Shown in pieces: positions 37,262 through 48,713 of a stretch of 64,000 nt of DNA; positions within the stretch are counted from its first letter, which is position 1, and each line of letters opens with the position of its first letter. The stretch covers positions 1 to 64,000 of the forward strand of contig JAKCWW010000653.1 in assembly GCA_026260175.1 (NCBI GenBank), read 5' to 3'. The position numbers were made by a program, and so were the translations under genes. The notes beneath the pieces are model-generated. The model had not been told where the DNA came from, did no database searches, and worked only from the letters and a program-made list of their open reading frames with translations. The DNA comes from Reticulitermes lucifugus (Eukaryota; Arthropoda; Insecta; Blattodea; Rhinotermitidae).

Positions 37262-37436
37262 GTGGGGAAGTGATGGAATGGTAGTGACAGGTGAAAACCG
37301 AAGTACTTGGAGAGAAATATGATCCAGAGTCACTTTTCAACCACAGATCCTGTGCGTAATATCCTAACATCGCACACGGTCTTCCGCAGGTAACGGCTGA
37401 CGACTAAAAGCCTGAGTCCCTGAATGGCCACCATGT
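37262..37436 (-). mobile_element. SINE4 copy
   Basis: On the minus strand a diverged tRNA-like head (37436 to about 37345) is followed by CAGGATCTGTGGTTG and the core module, with TCTCCAAGTACTTCGG, a version of the module at 55937-55992. Head boxes are eroded, no target duplication seen. An old copy. Confidence 0.55.
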
Positions 37437-37844
37437 TACATAATGGCGGCGACATGGGCTTGTATTAGAGAGAAACTCTGACAAGAAAAGACAATTTTGT
37501 GTAAGGTTGTTACAGATGGCATCAATAAGAGTGCTCTGAATTGTTGAGGGTATTGTAGTCTTGTCTCCATTGGTACATATAGGAGATTCCCACCAGATGA
37601 ATTAGAGCACGAAGAAAGAAAGAAGTTATTAATGTAGAAACCTATTAAAAAGTTGTCTGTCTGTAGCCCGAGACATATATCTGGAAGGTACGTTGTAAAC
37701 AAATTTACGACCTGTATAAAGTTAGTGTAGACTGCCATAAAGGGGTTTGATTAATTTCTTTTGGTATCATCATCCCTTTGTGCATATAATAGACTGTTCT
37801 AATTGTCAGAACAAACACAACACTTAAACATATTCAGTTTATTT

Positions 37845-37893
37845 TCCTGTACTACATCTTTCGGCCTGTGTACCGGCCATCATCAGGTAGGAA
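37845..37893 (-). ncRNA. hammerhead ribozyme motif
   Basis: Minus strand: CCTAC, perfect CTGATGA (37886-37880), extra T, stem GGCC/GGCC around an 8-nt loop, GAAA (37862-37859), GATGTA, then GTACAGG, which pairs partly with CCTAC. All conserved core positions are present. Likely a remnant of a Penelope-like terminal repeat, but element borders are not visible. Confidence 0.6.
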
Positions 37894-40800
37894 TTACAAT
37901 ACCATAAAATGAAAAGTATACGGAGGTAGAGGCCTCCCCTTCACAGTTAAAACTTTTAAAAGTATGTAAACCCTATAAGGAATAATATTAAAATGCATAC
38001 GCACTAGTAGAACTGCTATAGTGTAGGCACCAACCTCGTGTCCCAGGTCGCCCGAAAGTCTAAATTTTGCACAGTGCGCGAAATATTTGTGAGTCCTCAG
38101 TATAAAACTAGCTTTATATCACCATCCCGGAGCTTAGAAATTTGATGTTGCTGCCAGATTTTTGGAATATTTATGGACTCCTATATGATGGTATTTGTAT
38201 ATGGTGCCCTTATAAGTGATTGCAGCTGAATCACTTTAAACCAACATGAAACAAATTATATTTGCCTGACCTAATTTGATGCAGACGCCAAGATAATGAA
38301 AGCAATTGGGTGCTTTTGGAAGTAACAGGCGGATGGGTGTCCGCAAGTGGGATAGAACCGCCTCTATTTGACTTCATGTACTTTGTGCAAAAGAACCCAT
38401 GAGGTATTTCTTTAAAGTCAGTGTTGTGGTCGATCACGTCAAAGAACACTCGTTCCTTGAAAGCCATGCTTATAGGAGTGGAGTCAGTTAAACAGTAGTC
38501 AGTACTTCTCTGCTGCGACCTTAAAGGGATGATCTGTGCACCCCCATGCAGTGAGCTCCCCTCTTTTCAATTAGTGACGAACGCATTGCTATATTCATCC
38601 AAGGTCCTTACTCGCTCGTTGAATTTCCGGAACAGCAAATTCCGGGGATTTTAGGGACGACTCAAGGCTTGCACAGAATTTTTTTTAGCAGGGATTCCTT
38701 CCCTTCTCTGTTTGACGTTCCCTGTACCTGTTTCGCTCTCTCCGGGGTTTGGAATTCCGGGGCACACATCACAGTAGAGTTGGAAGTTGCGATGGGGAAA
38801 GCTTGTGATGTTGGAGCAGCTTGTTATTGATTGGACGGCTTTGAGCCCAGCTCAGCTCGGGCTCAACTCACAGCATTAAACATACGTACGTTTATGTGTG
38901 TGTGTGTGTGTGCGTGCATCGAGATATTGGGTTGTATCTCTCAACCCCTCCATCCTAAGCTATGGAATATTCCCACGCATATTACACTTCTAATTTGGCT
39001 AGTTCCTATCACGCAGTATGCTGAACAACTTCAAAACGTAGGGTCTATTTTTATTTATTTATATAGGAATCCTGCTTTGTAACCGTAAAATTGGAATTTT
39101 ACATGTCTCCAAATATTTCCTTTGTCAATTGTTGGCAAAGACTTTTTTACCCTCTTTAGTCAAAGCCAGTGCTTTATATGCGTAACACCTACTTAAAAAT
39201 TAAGAAGGTTTTCTAAAAGAAATATTAAAACGTACTCTCTGCATGGATTACTAGTTCTACGAAGAAATATGTATAATTATTTTCCTTCTATTTGGTTTTT
39301 TTGTAAAAAATTTTATTATCTACTAGTAGATACAAACTCCGTGTAAGGTAGAATTGCAGGACTAAATTTTAAAGGTTCGCATCCTCGCTATGTTCTCAAT
39401 TGTATAATTTAAAACAACATTAGATACACATTGGACACTGCATTGTGTTTTACTTGCAAATTCCAATGATCCGCCAGTTACGCCACAAAATTTAAAGTCA
39501 CTAAAATTTTTTTTCAGAGTCAAAGTAATTTTATTACTTTACGCAAATATCACTTGATAAAAACTCTTCAGAAAACTATACTAAACCTTTTTTTGTAATC
39601 TCGCTGACACGTCGTGTTATTTTTAGTAATTATATGAAATTAAAAATACTGTGTTGTATTGGCCTGAAATATCATGAAGTTCTTCCTAGGTTTCATGAAA
39701 ATATGTCAGAACTTTCAAAAAAGAAATTTGGCTGAAGTTTGTGTTTCTTTCACAGACTTTTTTTTCGCAAGGTTCTCAGAATAAACAGAGAGTTTTCGTA
39801 CACAGCATTGTCTCAAATCTCTTAACATTATCTGGTTGGTCTTTCTAATTGAATGCAGTGTGTGTAACGAAAATAGGGGATTAATTGTTCTAGGATATGA
39901 ACAACACACTTTCTTTTATGTTGCAAAAAATGTTATTCAACATAAATCATGAAACTGTACAGCTTTCGTTACAAAAATTCTTCTATGAGAAGGAAAATAT
40001 AAATTAAACGTAATCAAAAATAATTAACTTAGAATTATAAATGATTTTTTTAGTTTATGTGTAACAGATCAGTATTGTAGAATGTCGTAATAATAGCTGT
40101 GGGAAATTATATCGCAGGAAAACATCTAATTCTCAAGTCTTTTTTGTGTTCGTGCTCTGTTTGTCACAATGGCTAATCCGTGCATTTGTAACATTAATAA
40201 TCAGGGGCCCAGGGTAGAAGGGGGAATATTACGCAGAAAGGAACTTATATTATCCTCTTATTTTCGATAGACAGTTAGAGTGAGGCTGACTTGTCGCTAG
40301 AATAAGAAAATATCATAATAGGCCTCGAGAAAAATCACACGAAAACACATAAGCTGACGGCTAAAAGTGAGATCGCTGATAATGTTAAAATAATTTTTAA
40401 TAGAAGTAAAATTTAATTTTTCGCATATGTGTAGAAATGGTATCCTTATCTATACAGCAACTTATACTCATTACCCACTTATTAATACTCCAATAAAATT
40501 TAAAGAGCAAAATATGTACTTGAATATTTTATTTAGATATTAATATAAAATATATCTTAAAATACGCTGGAGGTATTTGGGAAATCACACTTCAAAGAAC
40601 ACACATTTTCCAACATTTAAAGTAACTTACTGTTAGGACTCATCAAAGATACTGATATCAAGTTTAATTTCTTATTCATATAGGTTTGTACACTTTGTAA
40701 TTTCCAATGGGGAAATATTATTAAAATTATAGGCCTGTAAATAAAAGCAAAATCAGCTAGAGACTACAAATAAAATTAATTCTAAAATTATCAAACTACG

Positions 40801-41504
40801 CAGGTTACGTAGCGGAGTAGATCAGAGTCAATAAAATCCGGAGTAAAATTGCACATTTTAATAACACGTGTTTCTATTTCGTTGTATCATAAATGTGTTC
40901 GGTTTCCTTACACTAATAGCAGGACGTACTGACAGTTAATGCGAAGGGGGGGGGCGCTGTTACTAAGATAATGATAAATCTGCCGCCACAACACGATATG
41001 TTTCTTATATCAAAATTAACTGTTTCTAGATGCCGACTCCAAACACACACCCGTAGTATCACCGCATTGCATTGAATCCGCATCTCATTTCATTCTGGAT
41101 TCACCACACCTCTCCCTCTATACCTCCATGGTGAATTTCGTTTTGCAGAAAAGAATCCTTGCTTTACCCCAGACTTCACAATTTTGGACTCTCCTTTTTC
41201 TCTACGTGTTCACTTCCTTTCTCTAAAACCTCAGCGCCATTTCCTATCCTGTGCCCCTTCAAAGCCCATTGTGTGCTGCCATCTCTCAGCGCTGACTGAC
41301 AGTTTCATTTTCGAGATAATTTGCTAGATGTGAACGCCTCTGGTACATGAACCATATTGCTATAGAGCTGACTTCACACAGATAGGATACTATGGTAACA
41401 ATTTCCATGCACACCAAGAATATTTTAAGAAACAAAGGCGACATACATTACACGTTCGCTTGAAAAAATACAACTTCTTTTAGAAGGATAAGGTATTTGG
41501 GGAT
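37894..41504. other. unassigned DNA with a TG microsatellite and a hairpin
   Basis: (TG)n at 38895-38912; an 8-bp perfect hairpin TTGAGCCC/GGGCTCAA (10-nt loop) at 38841-38866; a 9-G run at 40946-40954. No gene or dispersed repeat recognised. Confidence 0.5.
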
Positions 41505-41663
41505 GTTACGCCGTGTCGAGTGGTAAATAGTTACGATATTTCGAAGAAGTAGAGTGTCGTCATCTTCAGGATCAAGCAAATATTTAACTGTTCGACACTG
41601 ACGATAAAGCAAATATTCGTCTTTGAAAAGTAGGGCATTGTTTACTCGTCGACACGGCGCAAC
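41505..41663. repeat. imperfect palindromic repeat with CTGAAGA box
   Basis: The ends GTTACGCCGTGTCGA (41505-41519) and TCGACACGGCGCAAC (41649-41663) are inverted at 14 of 15 positions, and the similarity runs weakly inward. On the minus strand CTGAAGA (41569-41563) and GAAA (41542-41539) occur at hammerhead-like spacing, but I find no pairing for stem I or stem II, so I do not call a ribozyme. Confidence 0.45.
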
Positions 41664-41787
41664 ATTTCAAAAGAATCGAATTTTCAGCAATACCGCTGCA
41701 GTAACCATAAATCTCGAAAACATTGCAATTTTCATTTTTTCGAGAACTTAAATTACTATCTGACTGACTGCTAAACTAACTACATAT

Positions 41788-42355
41788 ATAAGTAAATAAA
41801 TAAATAAATAACTCCATGAAGCAGAGTCCTTCTTGAGAAGCTAATATTTGCTCAGATGGTCAAGAAATTCACCGTATTTTATGGAACACGAAGTTTGAAG
41901 GCCTATCACCACGTTTATATAAACCAGCCACTTTAACTATCCTGAGCCACATTAATCCAGACTGAACCCTCCAAATCGGTTGCTATAGGATCTAGTTTAA
42001 TAATATCCTCCCGTCTACATCTACGTCTTCACAGTTGCCTCTTTTTTGCAGGCTTCCCCACCAGATGGATGTGTGCATCTCTCCTCTGCCCATACGTGCC
42101 ACATGTCCCGCCGAACTCACTATTCTTTATTTGATCACCCGAATGTCGTTTGGCGAGGAGTATAAATCATGAAGCTCTTCTTCGTGCAAAGTATCCCAGC
42201 TCCTGTTAACTAATTCCACTTGGGCTCAAATACCTTCCACAATATTCTATTCTTGAACAACCTCAGCCTATGTTATTCCTTCAATATAAGAGACCAAGTT
42301 TCACTACAATGTAAAACAAGGGGAAAAATTATAATTCTGAAGTTTAATGTATGTA
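41788..42355 (-). mobile_element. LINE ORF2 C-terminus and 3' end, decayed
   Basis: On the minus strand this is the same LINE family as 28234-28683. Readable motifs in broken frames are ETWSL, RLFKNRILWKVFEPK, LHEEELHDLYSSPNDIRVIK, AGHVARMGRG and the 3' UTR string CTTCTCAAGAAGGACTCTGC, a match to the one near 28640. Several stops and frame changes are present, so it is older than the 28-kb copy. The 3' end is a (TTTA)n tail, seen on the plus strand as (AAAT)n at 41791-41810. It is 5'-truncated just upstream of the ETWSL region, C-terminal to the catalytic reverse transcriptase domain. No target duplication identified. Confidence 0.8.
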
Positions 42356-42774
42356 AATAACGAGCTGCCTTACTAATCCAGACATACACCGTTTTGAAAT
42401 TATTCTACTATGACAGTCTTCTGCGACGTGTTCGAAACTTTATTGCTACGTCTCGAATCGTACAAATGGCTAAGTCTGTCTCGTCCGTGTTTGATTATTC
42501 TTCTTGTATTATGTTTCGGCAAAGCCGTAATTTATTTTGGTCTTTTGTAGATCTGATGTAATAACAGGGAACACAAGCTAGTATTTTATTCCGAAGCCTT
42601 ATGTATCAAAATTGTGAACTGTCATTTAATGCATGCAAATTATATTAGCGGGCTCTAGCTAGTTAAGAATACTTATTGTCTCGTACTTTCTCGTATACAT
42701 TCATTTTTACACGTAAATTTCTTCTTGTGATGCACGCCATGAGGAAGTGTAGTTATGCTCCATTTATTCTGAAA
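42356..42774. other. unassigned DNA
   Basis: Nothing recognised upstream of the truncated LINE. Confidence 0.5.
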
Positions 42775-42935
42775 CTCTACGCTAGTTGGTGAGCCTTAGC
42801 TTCAGGCTCCTCATTATTTACCCGCGGGGAAAGCACCCCAGTACCCACTAATAGGAGGATATGTGTGCCCCAGAGTCGGTCAAGACAATATGAAAAAAAA
42901 GAAAGATTTCTTGCCTCTACTAGGAATCTAGCCAC
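42775..42935 (-). mobile_element. SINE3 fragment
   Basis: Minus strand reads TCCTCCTATTAGTGGGTACT and TTTCCCCGCGGGTAAATAATG, an eroded version of CTCCTATTCAATGGG and TTTCCCGGGTGTAAAGC in the copy at 47250-47515. The plus-strand string TTCTTGCCTC near 42908 matches TTCTTGACTC near 47440. No tRNA-like head left. Confidence 0.5.
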
Positions 42936-44999
42936 CGTTCTTCTTTTGTCCTGCCCATTAGATGAATTTAATTATCTGTTTTTCTGCACATGTAGATATT
43001 TTAAACTATTCATTGCTTTAACCTTCATGAATTGCATTTCCTGTATTCCTTCCGAATTTTAGGAAATGATTCGCAGGCTCTGGCAAGACTGTATTCTAAT
43101 TTTGCTTGCATCTTGTAGTTCAAATTCCTTAAAGATATGGTCTTCCTAGTCAAGTAGGTTCTAAAGAAGAAAGAAGTAACCCTTTTATTTTACACTCACA
43201 TTAACGTATTTCCAAGGAATCCAAATTTAGGTATTTTCGGCTTCAAATTTCTAATTATGCGAGAACATTATAAAAGTGTGACAAATGTAGTTACGGAATT
43301 TAATACAATAATCCACGTCTCTTTTTTCCATTGTTGTTTTTCGGATTAATATAATTATAAAAATATAAAATTTTACTCCCTTATCATTGATTCCGGATGG
43401 TGCATAACTTTAAATTTGACCAATATGTATTACACTGTTTTCCTTCTTTCATTATTTGTTCCAGTGCTCGAGACGAACAGGAGGATAATACGAAGAATTA
43501 TCCCAATTTGACAACTATCAGAAATCAGTCATCTGAAAATTTGTCATTTGAGTTGTAATTAATTATGTATTTAACGTTCTTAAAGTAAGATTCAAATCAA
43601 TGAAAATGTGGGGCCTTTATATTCAACGTAGTATATCACATGTCATGCAAAGAAACGGTCCAGAGTTTAAGAAAAATAAGAGTGAATTTTTTTGTTCTGA
43701 ATAAACAGAAAATGATAAAACATTTTCCGCTACTTGTTAATATTTAGTTTTTAGGGCTAGGTACTTGTTTATCCTGGTTTGTGTGTATATGTTGTTTATG
43801 CCATTTATTATCGTATTAAACTGCAAACAACATAAATTCAGTGATAATTTTTATAATTATGGCATGGTACAAGAGATTATTACTGAATAAATTCAACAAT
43901 TTTGACGTTACAAAACAAAGAGTATAGTGAATATCATGCTTGGAAAATGTTCCAATAAGTTTATTATATAAGGAAAATTGGTAGGCCTATATGGCATATT
44001 TCGGGAAGAATTAACACAGACACAAAGAAGAGTCTACATAGACACTATTTATAGACAATAGAAATGTAACATTAAGCACACCCCTTATTTGTTAGACACA
44101 ATCAATAAAGCAAATGTTCCATTATAAAATTAGAATAATATGTGTGCTATAAAAACATAGACAGAGTCTCTGTATATGTTTAGAGAAGAAAGTGTAAAAG
44201 CGTTAAAATTGTATGCGTTATAGAGGAATATATTAAACTATTCCATTTAATTTTAATCATTCTAAAGGATTGAGGAATATGCCATTTGCTTATAGTACAG
44301 AAGTTTAAAAAATATAGACATACGTCTCTTTTCTACGGACACAAGCTGTAGGTCCACACGATTTCCTTGACCCAAGACAACATATTATTTCTTGTAATAT
44401 TTATATATTTACTATATATCAGATGTAAACTGAAATATTTGTTACGTTTGAGTATCAAACTCATTCACATGTACTCACAATTGTAGTCTGCTTATTTGCC
44501 CTTAAATTTATTCTACCACTTATTTCGAGATCTATTGCAGCCTATCTTCTCTTAAACTCTAAGAGACCAAAGTTCAAATTGCCAGTATGCTCCAGTCGCT
44601 ACTGTTAAATACGAAAATAATTCCTAATTATGTATTATAATTAAAAACCTTAATCGAAGTTGGGCCATTAAAAATTACACTTAGTAACGACTAAAGCCGT
44701 CACTTGGCATTAAAACCTTAAATAAAGTAGACACTAAATAAGTGACAGTTTTCCACAATAACATTAATATTATTACACAATAATTATGTACAAATTAAAT
44801 ACTCGGCTTATTATACAAATATAAAGGGCTACAGTTGTCGACTTGTCTTTGTCATCTTCAAGCTCCCAATATAAACAATTACAAAGCTCTTTCATTTTAC
44901 GTAAACTTTCCCACAGAAATATGCTTAATGAATGCTCAACATTCCAAATGCTCTTCCCATCACTTATTTATTTATGGGGTCCACATTGCCTTCTGTTTA
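42936..44999. other. unassigned AT-rich DNA
   Basis: No gene, RNA gene or repeat family recognised. Confidence 0.5.
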
Positions 45000-45132
45000 A
45001 TGGATAATGGAGGTTATTTCCTTGGAATAAAGCGTCCGGAGCATGATGCTATTCACTCTTCTCTATCTAGTGTAGAATTTAGGAATAAGTGGAGGTGTGC
45101 TGCTGCTTATACATACAACTGCATGATGTGAA
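45000..45132 (+). mobile_element. SINE3 3' module fragment
   Basis: GGAATAAAGCGTCCGGAGC, then ATTCACTCTTCTCTATCTAG, then AGGAATAAGTGGAG parallels the 3' half of SINE3 copies at 47250 and 53040. Translated, it gives the GGYFLGIKRPEHD-like string that I recall as a common repeat-derived false protein in these insects. No head seen. Confidence 0.5.
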
Positions 45133-45148
45133 CAGAGACAATATTATC

Positions 45149-45176
45149 TTTATTTATTTATTATTTATTTATTTAT
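45149..45176. repeat. (TTTA)n microsatellite
   Basis: Run of TTTA units directly downstream of the SINE3 fragment. It may be the fragment's tail or an independent simple repeat. Confidence 0.8.
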
Positions 45177-45570
45177 GGTTTATTCAAAGAATATGTCCGG
45201 TAACTCTACCGACATGTGAGCCGACAATTTGCACGTACCGACTTTGTTGCCGGACCTTGTGAAACGATATGCGGATGGTTTCATAAAGTAAATGAAGCAA
45301 GCTGTGGTGACCAAACTCCTAGTCTTAATGCAATCCAACCGTCTCGCAAAACGGACACCGTTGATCACATGCGCCAATTACTCTTGCGTCGTTGTTTACT
45401 CTGTGATTTTGTGGGTATGTGTTATTTTGGGAAGTCATAATGGCAGATATGTCATCTGAATTAAAAAATAACCTTCGTATGTGGCACCTCGTTGTGTTTC
45501 CTAATATGAAACCAAGAATACTTAGCATACTTAGTCGACACAATTTTATTTGTAAACAAGTTATTTATGC

Positions 45571-45620
45571 TTACAATAATTAGGTAATTATTTTGTTTAC
45601 AATAATTAGGTAATTACTGT
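45571..45620. repeat. 26-bp tandem duplication, two units
   Basis: TTACAATAATTAGGTAATTA occurs at 45571-45590 and again at 45597-45616, the units offset by 26 bp. A simple local duplication. Confidence 0.8.
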
Positions 45621-46879
45621 AAAAAATGAATTTGCTTACTAATAAATTTTTGCCGACGCAGTCAGCTAAGTATTATTAATTTCTGAGAGAAAACTAATCC
45701 CATAGCCTATTCCTAAACTGTATGCTGCTTTCTTCAGCAAAAACACACGCCTCTCAGCTGCACTTCCTCTCTGGCAGGTGCGGTATGCTCACCCACCCTT
45801 GATGCAAAATAAAATGCAGTCTCTTGTGAACGCAGCTCTGAACCTGGGAACGATCTGAACCATGTTTCAGCTTCGTACATCGCACGAAACACGAAATTGG
45901 CGAGGGAATGTGGGGAAAAAATTGTATTTCTTCCCTGATATGTGCATATATATATGAACAATGGGAATGGAGGATATAAGGATCCTTGGAGGGTTATGCT
46001 GAGGCTTGTGTTAGGGGCCAGGTTCTCACGTGGTTTATTCCGTATAGGAGGGAGTAAATTTATACACACAATGCATAAATATATCATGGTGCATTCATCT
46101 CGTTGAACTATGATTCTGATATGCTAGTTTGAATAGGGTGTGGCAAAGTTTTTACAATTCACTTTATATGTTTGAGCAGCACCAAATCTAATGAAATGCA
46201 TTCCGTGTATTATAATAGTAAATATGTTAATACTAAGTATACAAGTGACTTAGTTCTTTGAGTTTCTGAGGATCTTATCCAGTTTCCAGTTCCACTGATC
46301 TCCCCAATCTGTTACATCTGAGGAAAGACTGTTTTGTTTGTCTCAAGCTGCACTCAAGCGTTCAACACAGGACTAATCTTACCTCCTCGAGGTCACTGAG
46401 GTGCAGAAATATGCAGGATTTTTCACTTACATGGCGCGATGTATTGAAAAAATCAGAATGTTTTTCTTATACTATTTATAACCTTACTTTTGTAGGCACC
46501 ATAGATCTTCGAATCTGTCCACACTTTAAGATATATTGTTTCCCACTCCCACTTTACATGAGGAAAGTTCCTGGTTAAAATCTTTATCCGGTGCGGCTAT
46601 TTCGATTATGATATTTTGTGAATGTCTTCAAGCATACCACTATAATGTTAGTATAACATGGGTATGAACACTGCCTTTATTATTTTTCCTAAATTGCCTT
46701 TAGAAACCTCAGCACTTAAACCTAATATGAAGAGAGCAGCGATGTTGGTTTATGATAGCAAACGTTCTACAATAAAAGAGGACAAGTAGCTAAAAATCAG
46801 GCCATAAAATACAATGTGTTTTTATATGTTTGAAGAAGACTCTGGAACTAAACGCAGCATTAAGAATGCATGGTCCCGG
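45621..46879. other. unassigned DNA
   Basis: Contains the longest open frame of the window (117 codons, minus, 45734-46087), which has no domain or homology that I recognise. Confidence 0.5.
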
Positions 46880-47050
46880 ACGGAATTCTATAAACCGTGT
46901 CAGGTTTCGGAGAAATATTCTGTGTCCGTTTTCAGGGTAGAAAAAAGAACTCAGAATGAAATGTAGTCAGGTCTTCTTACCAGAAGATGAAAGCTAACGT
47001 GTCTTCCGAAACATAGGTGCCCGTTTACTCAATTAAACCGGTTTCATATT
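46880..47050. repeat. diverged inverted pair of hammerhead-like motifs
   Basis: Two opposed motifs: minus strand 46945-46903 (CTACC, CTGAAAA, ..., TCTCC, GAAAC) and plus strand 46976-47019 (ACC, AGAAGA, ..., TCTTCC, GAAACATA, GGT). Flanks such as TATAAACCG and AATTAAACCGG suggest an eroded palindrome. Both cores deviate from CTGANGA, so this is a tentative relic of the class seen at 33.0 and 48.0 kb. Confidence 0.35.
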
Positions 47051-47249
47051 CCAAACACCATAATGCTGTTACCTACCGTGATGAAGACGGCAAATTTCAA
47101 GTACGTAGATTTTAAATACAAACTAATTTATATTTTATAAAAAATTACAATCTATTTGAGGGGCCAGGTGTTGTAATTATGTAGCAAGCAGTCATAATTT
47201 ATCCGAAACTGTTACAGTGGAAAAAGTAAACAGGTTAAGTTGCCGTTGT

Positions 47250-47515
47250 CCACACCATGAAGACATACACGGGGAGAAGAAGTAAAGTGCTATTCATTGT
47301 TAGTCTCGGCACAAGACAGAGGTGAGTGGTCAACCTCAACACCTCCCACCTGGCAGCTTTACACCCGGGAAAGAAACCCATTGAATAGGAGGCTGGGTGG
47401 ACCTCAGAGCCAGTGGAGACGTTTCGAAGAGGAGAAAAACTTCTTGACTCTCCCAGAATCGAAACCCGGACCGTCTAGTCCGTAACCTAGTCGCTATACC
47501 GGCTCCCACTGCTGC
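47250..47515 (-). mobile_element. SINE3, near full length
   Basis: The minus strand starts with a tRNA-like head (GGAGCCGGTATAGCGACTAGG, B-box-like CCGGGTTTCGATTCTGG), then CTTCTCCTCTTCGAAACGTC, CCTCCTATTCAATGGG, TTTCCCGGGTGTAAAGC, GACCACTCACCTCTGTC, and an end with TGTCTTCATGGTGTGG. It is the most complete SINE3 here. Pol III promoter boxes are recognisable but not consensus. No target duplication seen. Confidence 0.7.
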
Positions 47516-48106
47516 GGAATGGGACCTAGAAATGCGCTAACGCAAGAAGTGGGACAGAAGTCAGCAGCTGGAACTTTATCTGCTGCACTGATATTTCGTG
47601 AATTCGGCATGTCTCCTCGTAACATCTCTAACATAAGTCCTACTTCTTACATCCCTCTCCATAGCAATACCTCTCTCCTTCCACCGACGTATCTGTATAC
47701 GCTCTTCTTTGCAGTGCTGGCTGAATGCTACTCTCAACTTCTCAGACGGACTACATATTACACTGATGCGCCTCCCCAATCCAAAAGACGTAGTCATACA
47801 GTTTTAAAATCTCGGTCGATTTCACAGCACGTTCCATTACACACTACAGGTCTTATTTAATGACGTCGACAATTTGTCTCCCGAATCGGATAACAAGTAA
47901 GCCTTTTTTCTAATAAATGAAAGTTAATATAAATTTATTTATTTTTCTATTATTTAACAAAACTTCCAATAGTCCGGATTCCACAGTGAGTAATAAGGTA
48001 ATTAGTGAATAAATTTAGGGTTATGTATCCCGTTGTGAATTTATACAAAAGGGAAAATAATACACAACTCTTCCTTCACAATTCAATCTTCATAATTAAA
48101 TTTCAA

Positions 48107-48152
48107 TTTTTACTACATGTTTCGACCCTATTTCCAGCCATCATCAGGTACT
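48107..48152 (-). ncRNA. hammerhead ribozyme motif, left arm
   Basis: Minus strand: GTAC, CTGATGA (48147-48141), extra T, a weak 4-bp stem GGCT/GGTC with two wobbles, GAAAC (GAAA at 48123-48120), ATGTA, then GTA. Core boxes are complete; both stems are short. Confidence 0.5.
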
Positions 48153-48356
48153 ACATTTCAAAAATCTTGAGGAAGAATGCTATTGTAAAATCAACATTTC
48201 AAAATTAAAATGAGATCTCATTTGTTACAAATTTAAAGCGCGAATTAGTAAAATCTGGCTTTTTATTCTAAATGATAATTTTATAAAATGAGATCTCATT
48301 TTAACTCTGGCATGTTTATTGTACAATAGTATTCTTCCTCAAGATGTTTTAAATGC

Positions 48357-48400
48357 AGTACCTGATGATAGCCAGAAATGGGACTGAAACATATAATACA
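48357..48400 (+). ncRNA. hammerhead ribozyme-like motif, right arm
   Basis: AGTAC, CTGATGA (48362-48368), extra T, AGCCAGAAATGGGACT with poor pairing, GAAAC (GAAA at 48386-48389), ATATA. Stem I no longer pairs well, so this arm looks more decayed than the left. Confidence 0.45.
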
Positions 48401-48713
48401 CTGAAATTTATTTACGACGATTTAGTAGTGAAGGACGAATTGTGTATTACTTTCCTTTTTTAATTACTGAATAGTAAGGTGTAAAAGTATAGATGGAAGC
48501 CTTCTTGGCCCAATTCCAGTTACTATCCCAGAAATTGGCTGAAAGGCCTGAGTAAACGAAGAGAAACTTCAGGTAGGTTAGCAGCTTTCTGGGCAGAAAA
48601 CGTACCGAATGTAACGGTGTGCTGTTAAGGTGAAAGTGACATTTGACAAACAGTAATATGAAAGCCAAACATTATGGTACACGAAGTGAATAAGAACAGT
48701 ACCTTGTAGTGCT

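Larger units (their letters stand above)
48047..48460. mobile_element. 414-bp palindromic element with two hammerhead motifs
   Basis: Arms 48047-48222 and 48287-48460 are inverted copies along their whole length, clearly alike but with scattered differences, around a 64-bp centre. Each arm carries a hammerhead-like motif (minus 48152-48107, plus 48357-48400) with a perfect CTGATGA and a GAAAC box. The inner ends of both arms carry the self-complementary string AAATGAGATCTCATTT. No open frame of note and no clear target duplication. It resembles the 33.0-kb element in design but not in sequence, so it is a second family. Confidence 0.65.

Noticed and set aside
45734-46087. Longest open frame, 117 codons, minus strand
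   Set aside because: No domain, no signal peptide, no splice context, and a length expected by chance in 64 kb; not called as a gene.
47519-47860. 113-codon open frame, plus strand
   Set aside because: Begins at the edge of a SINE3 head; composition and sequence show nothing recognisable.
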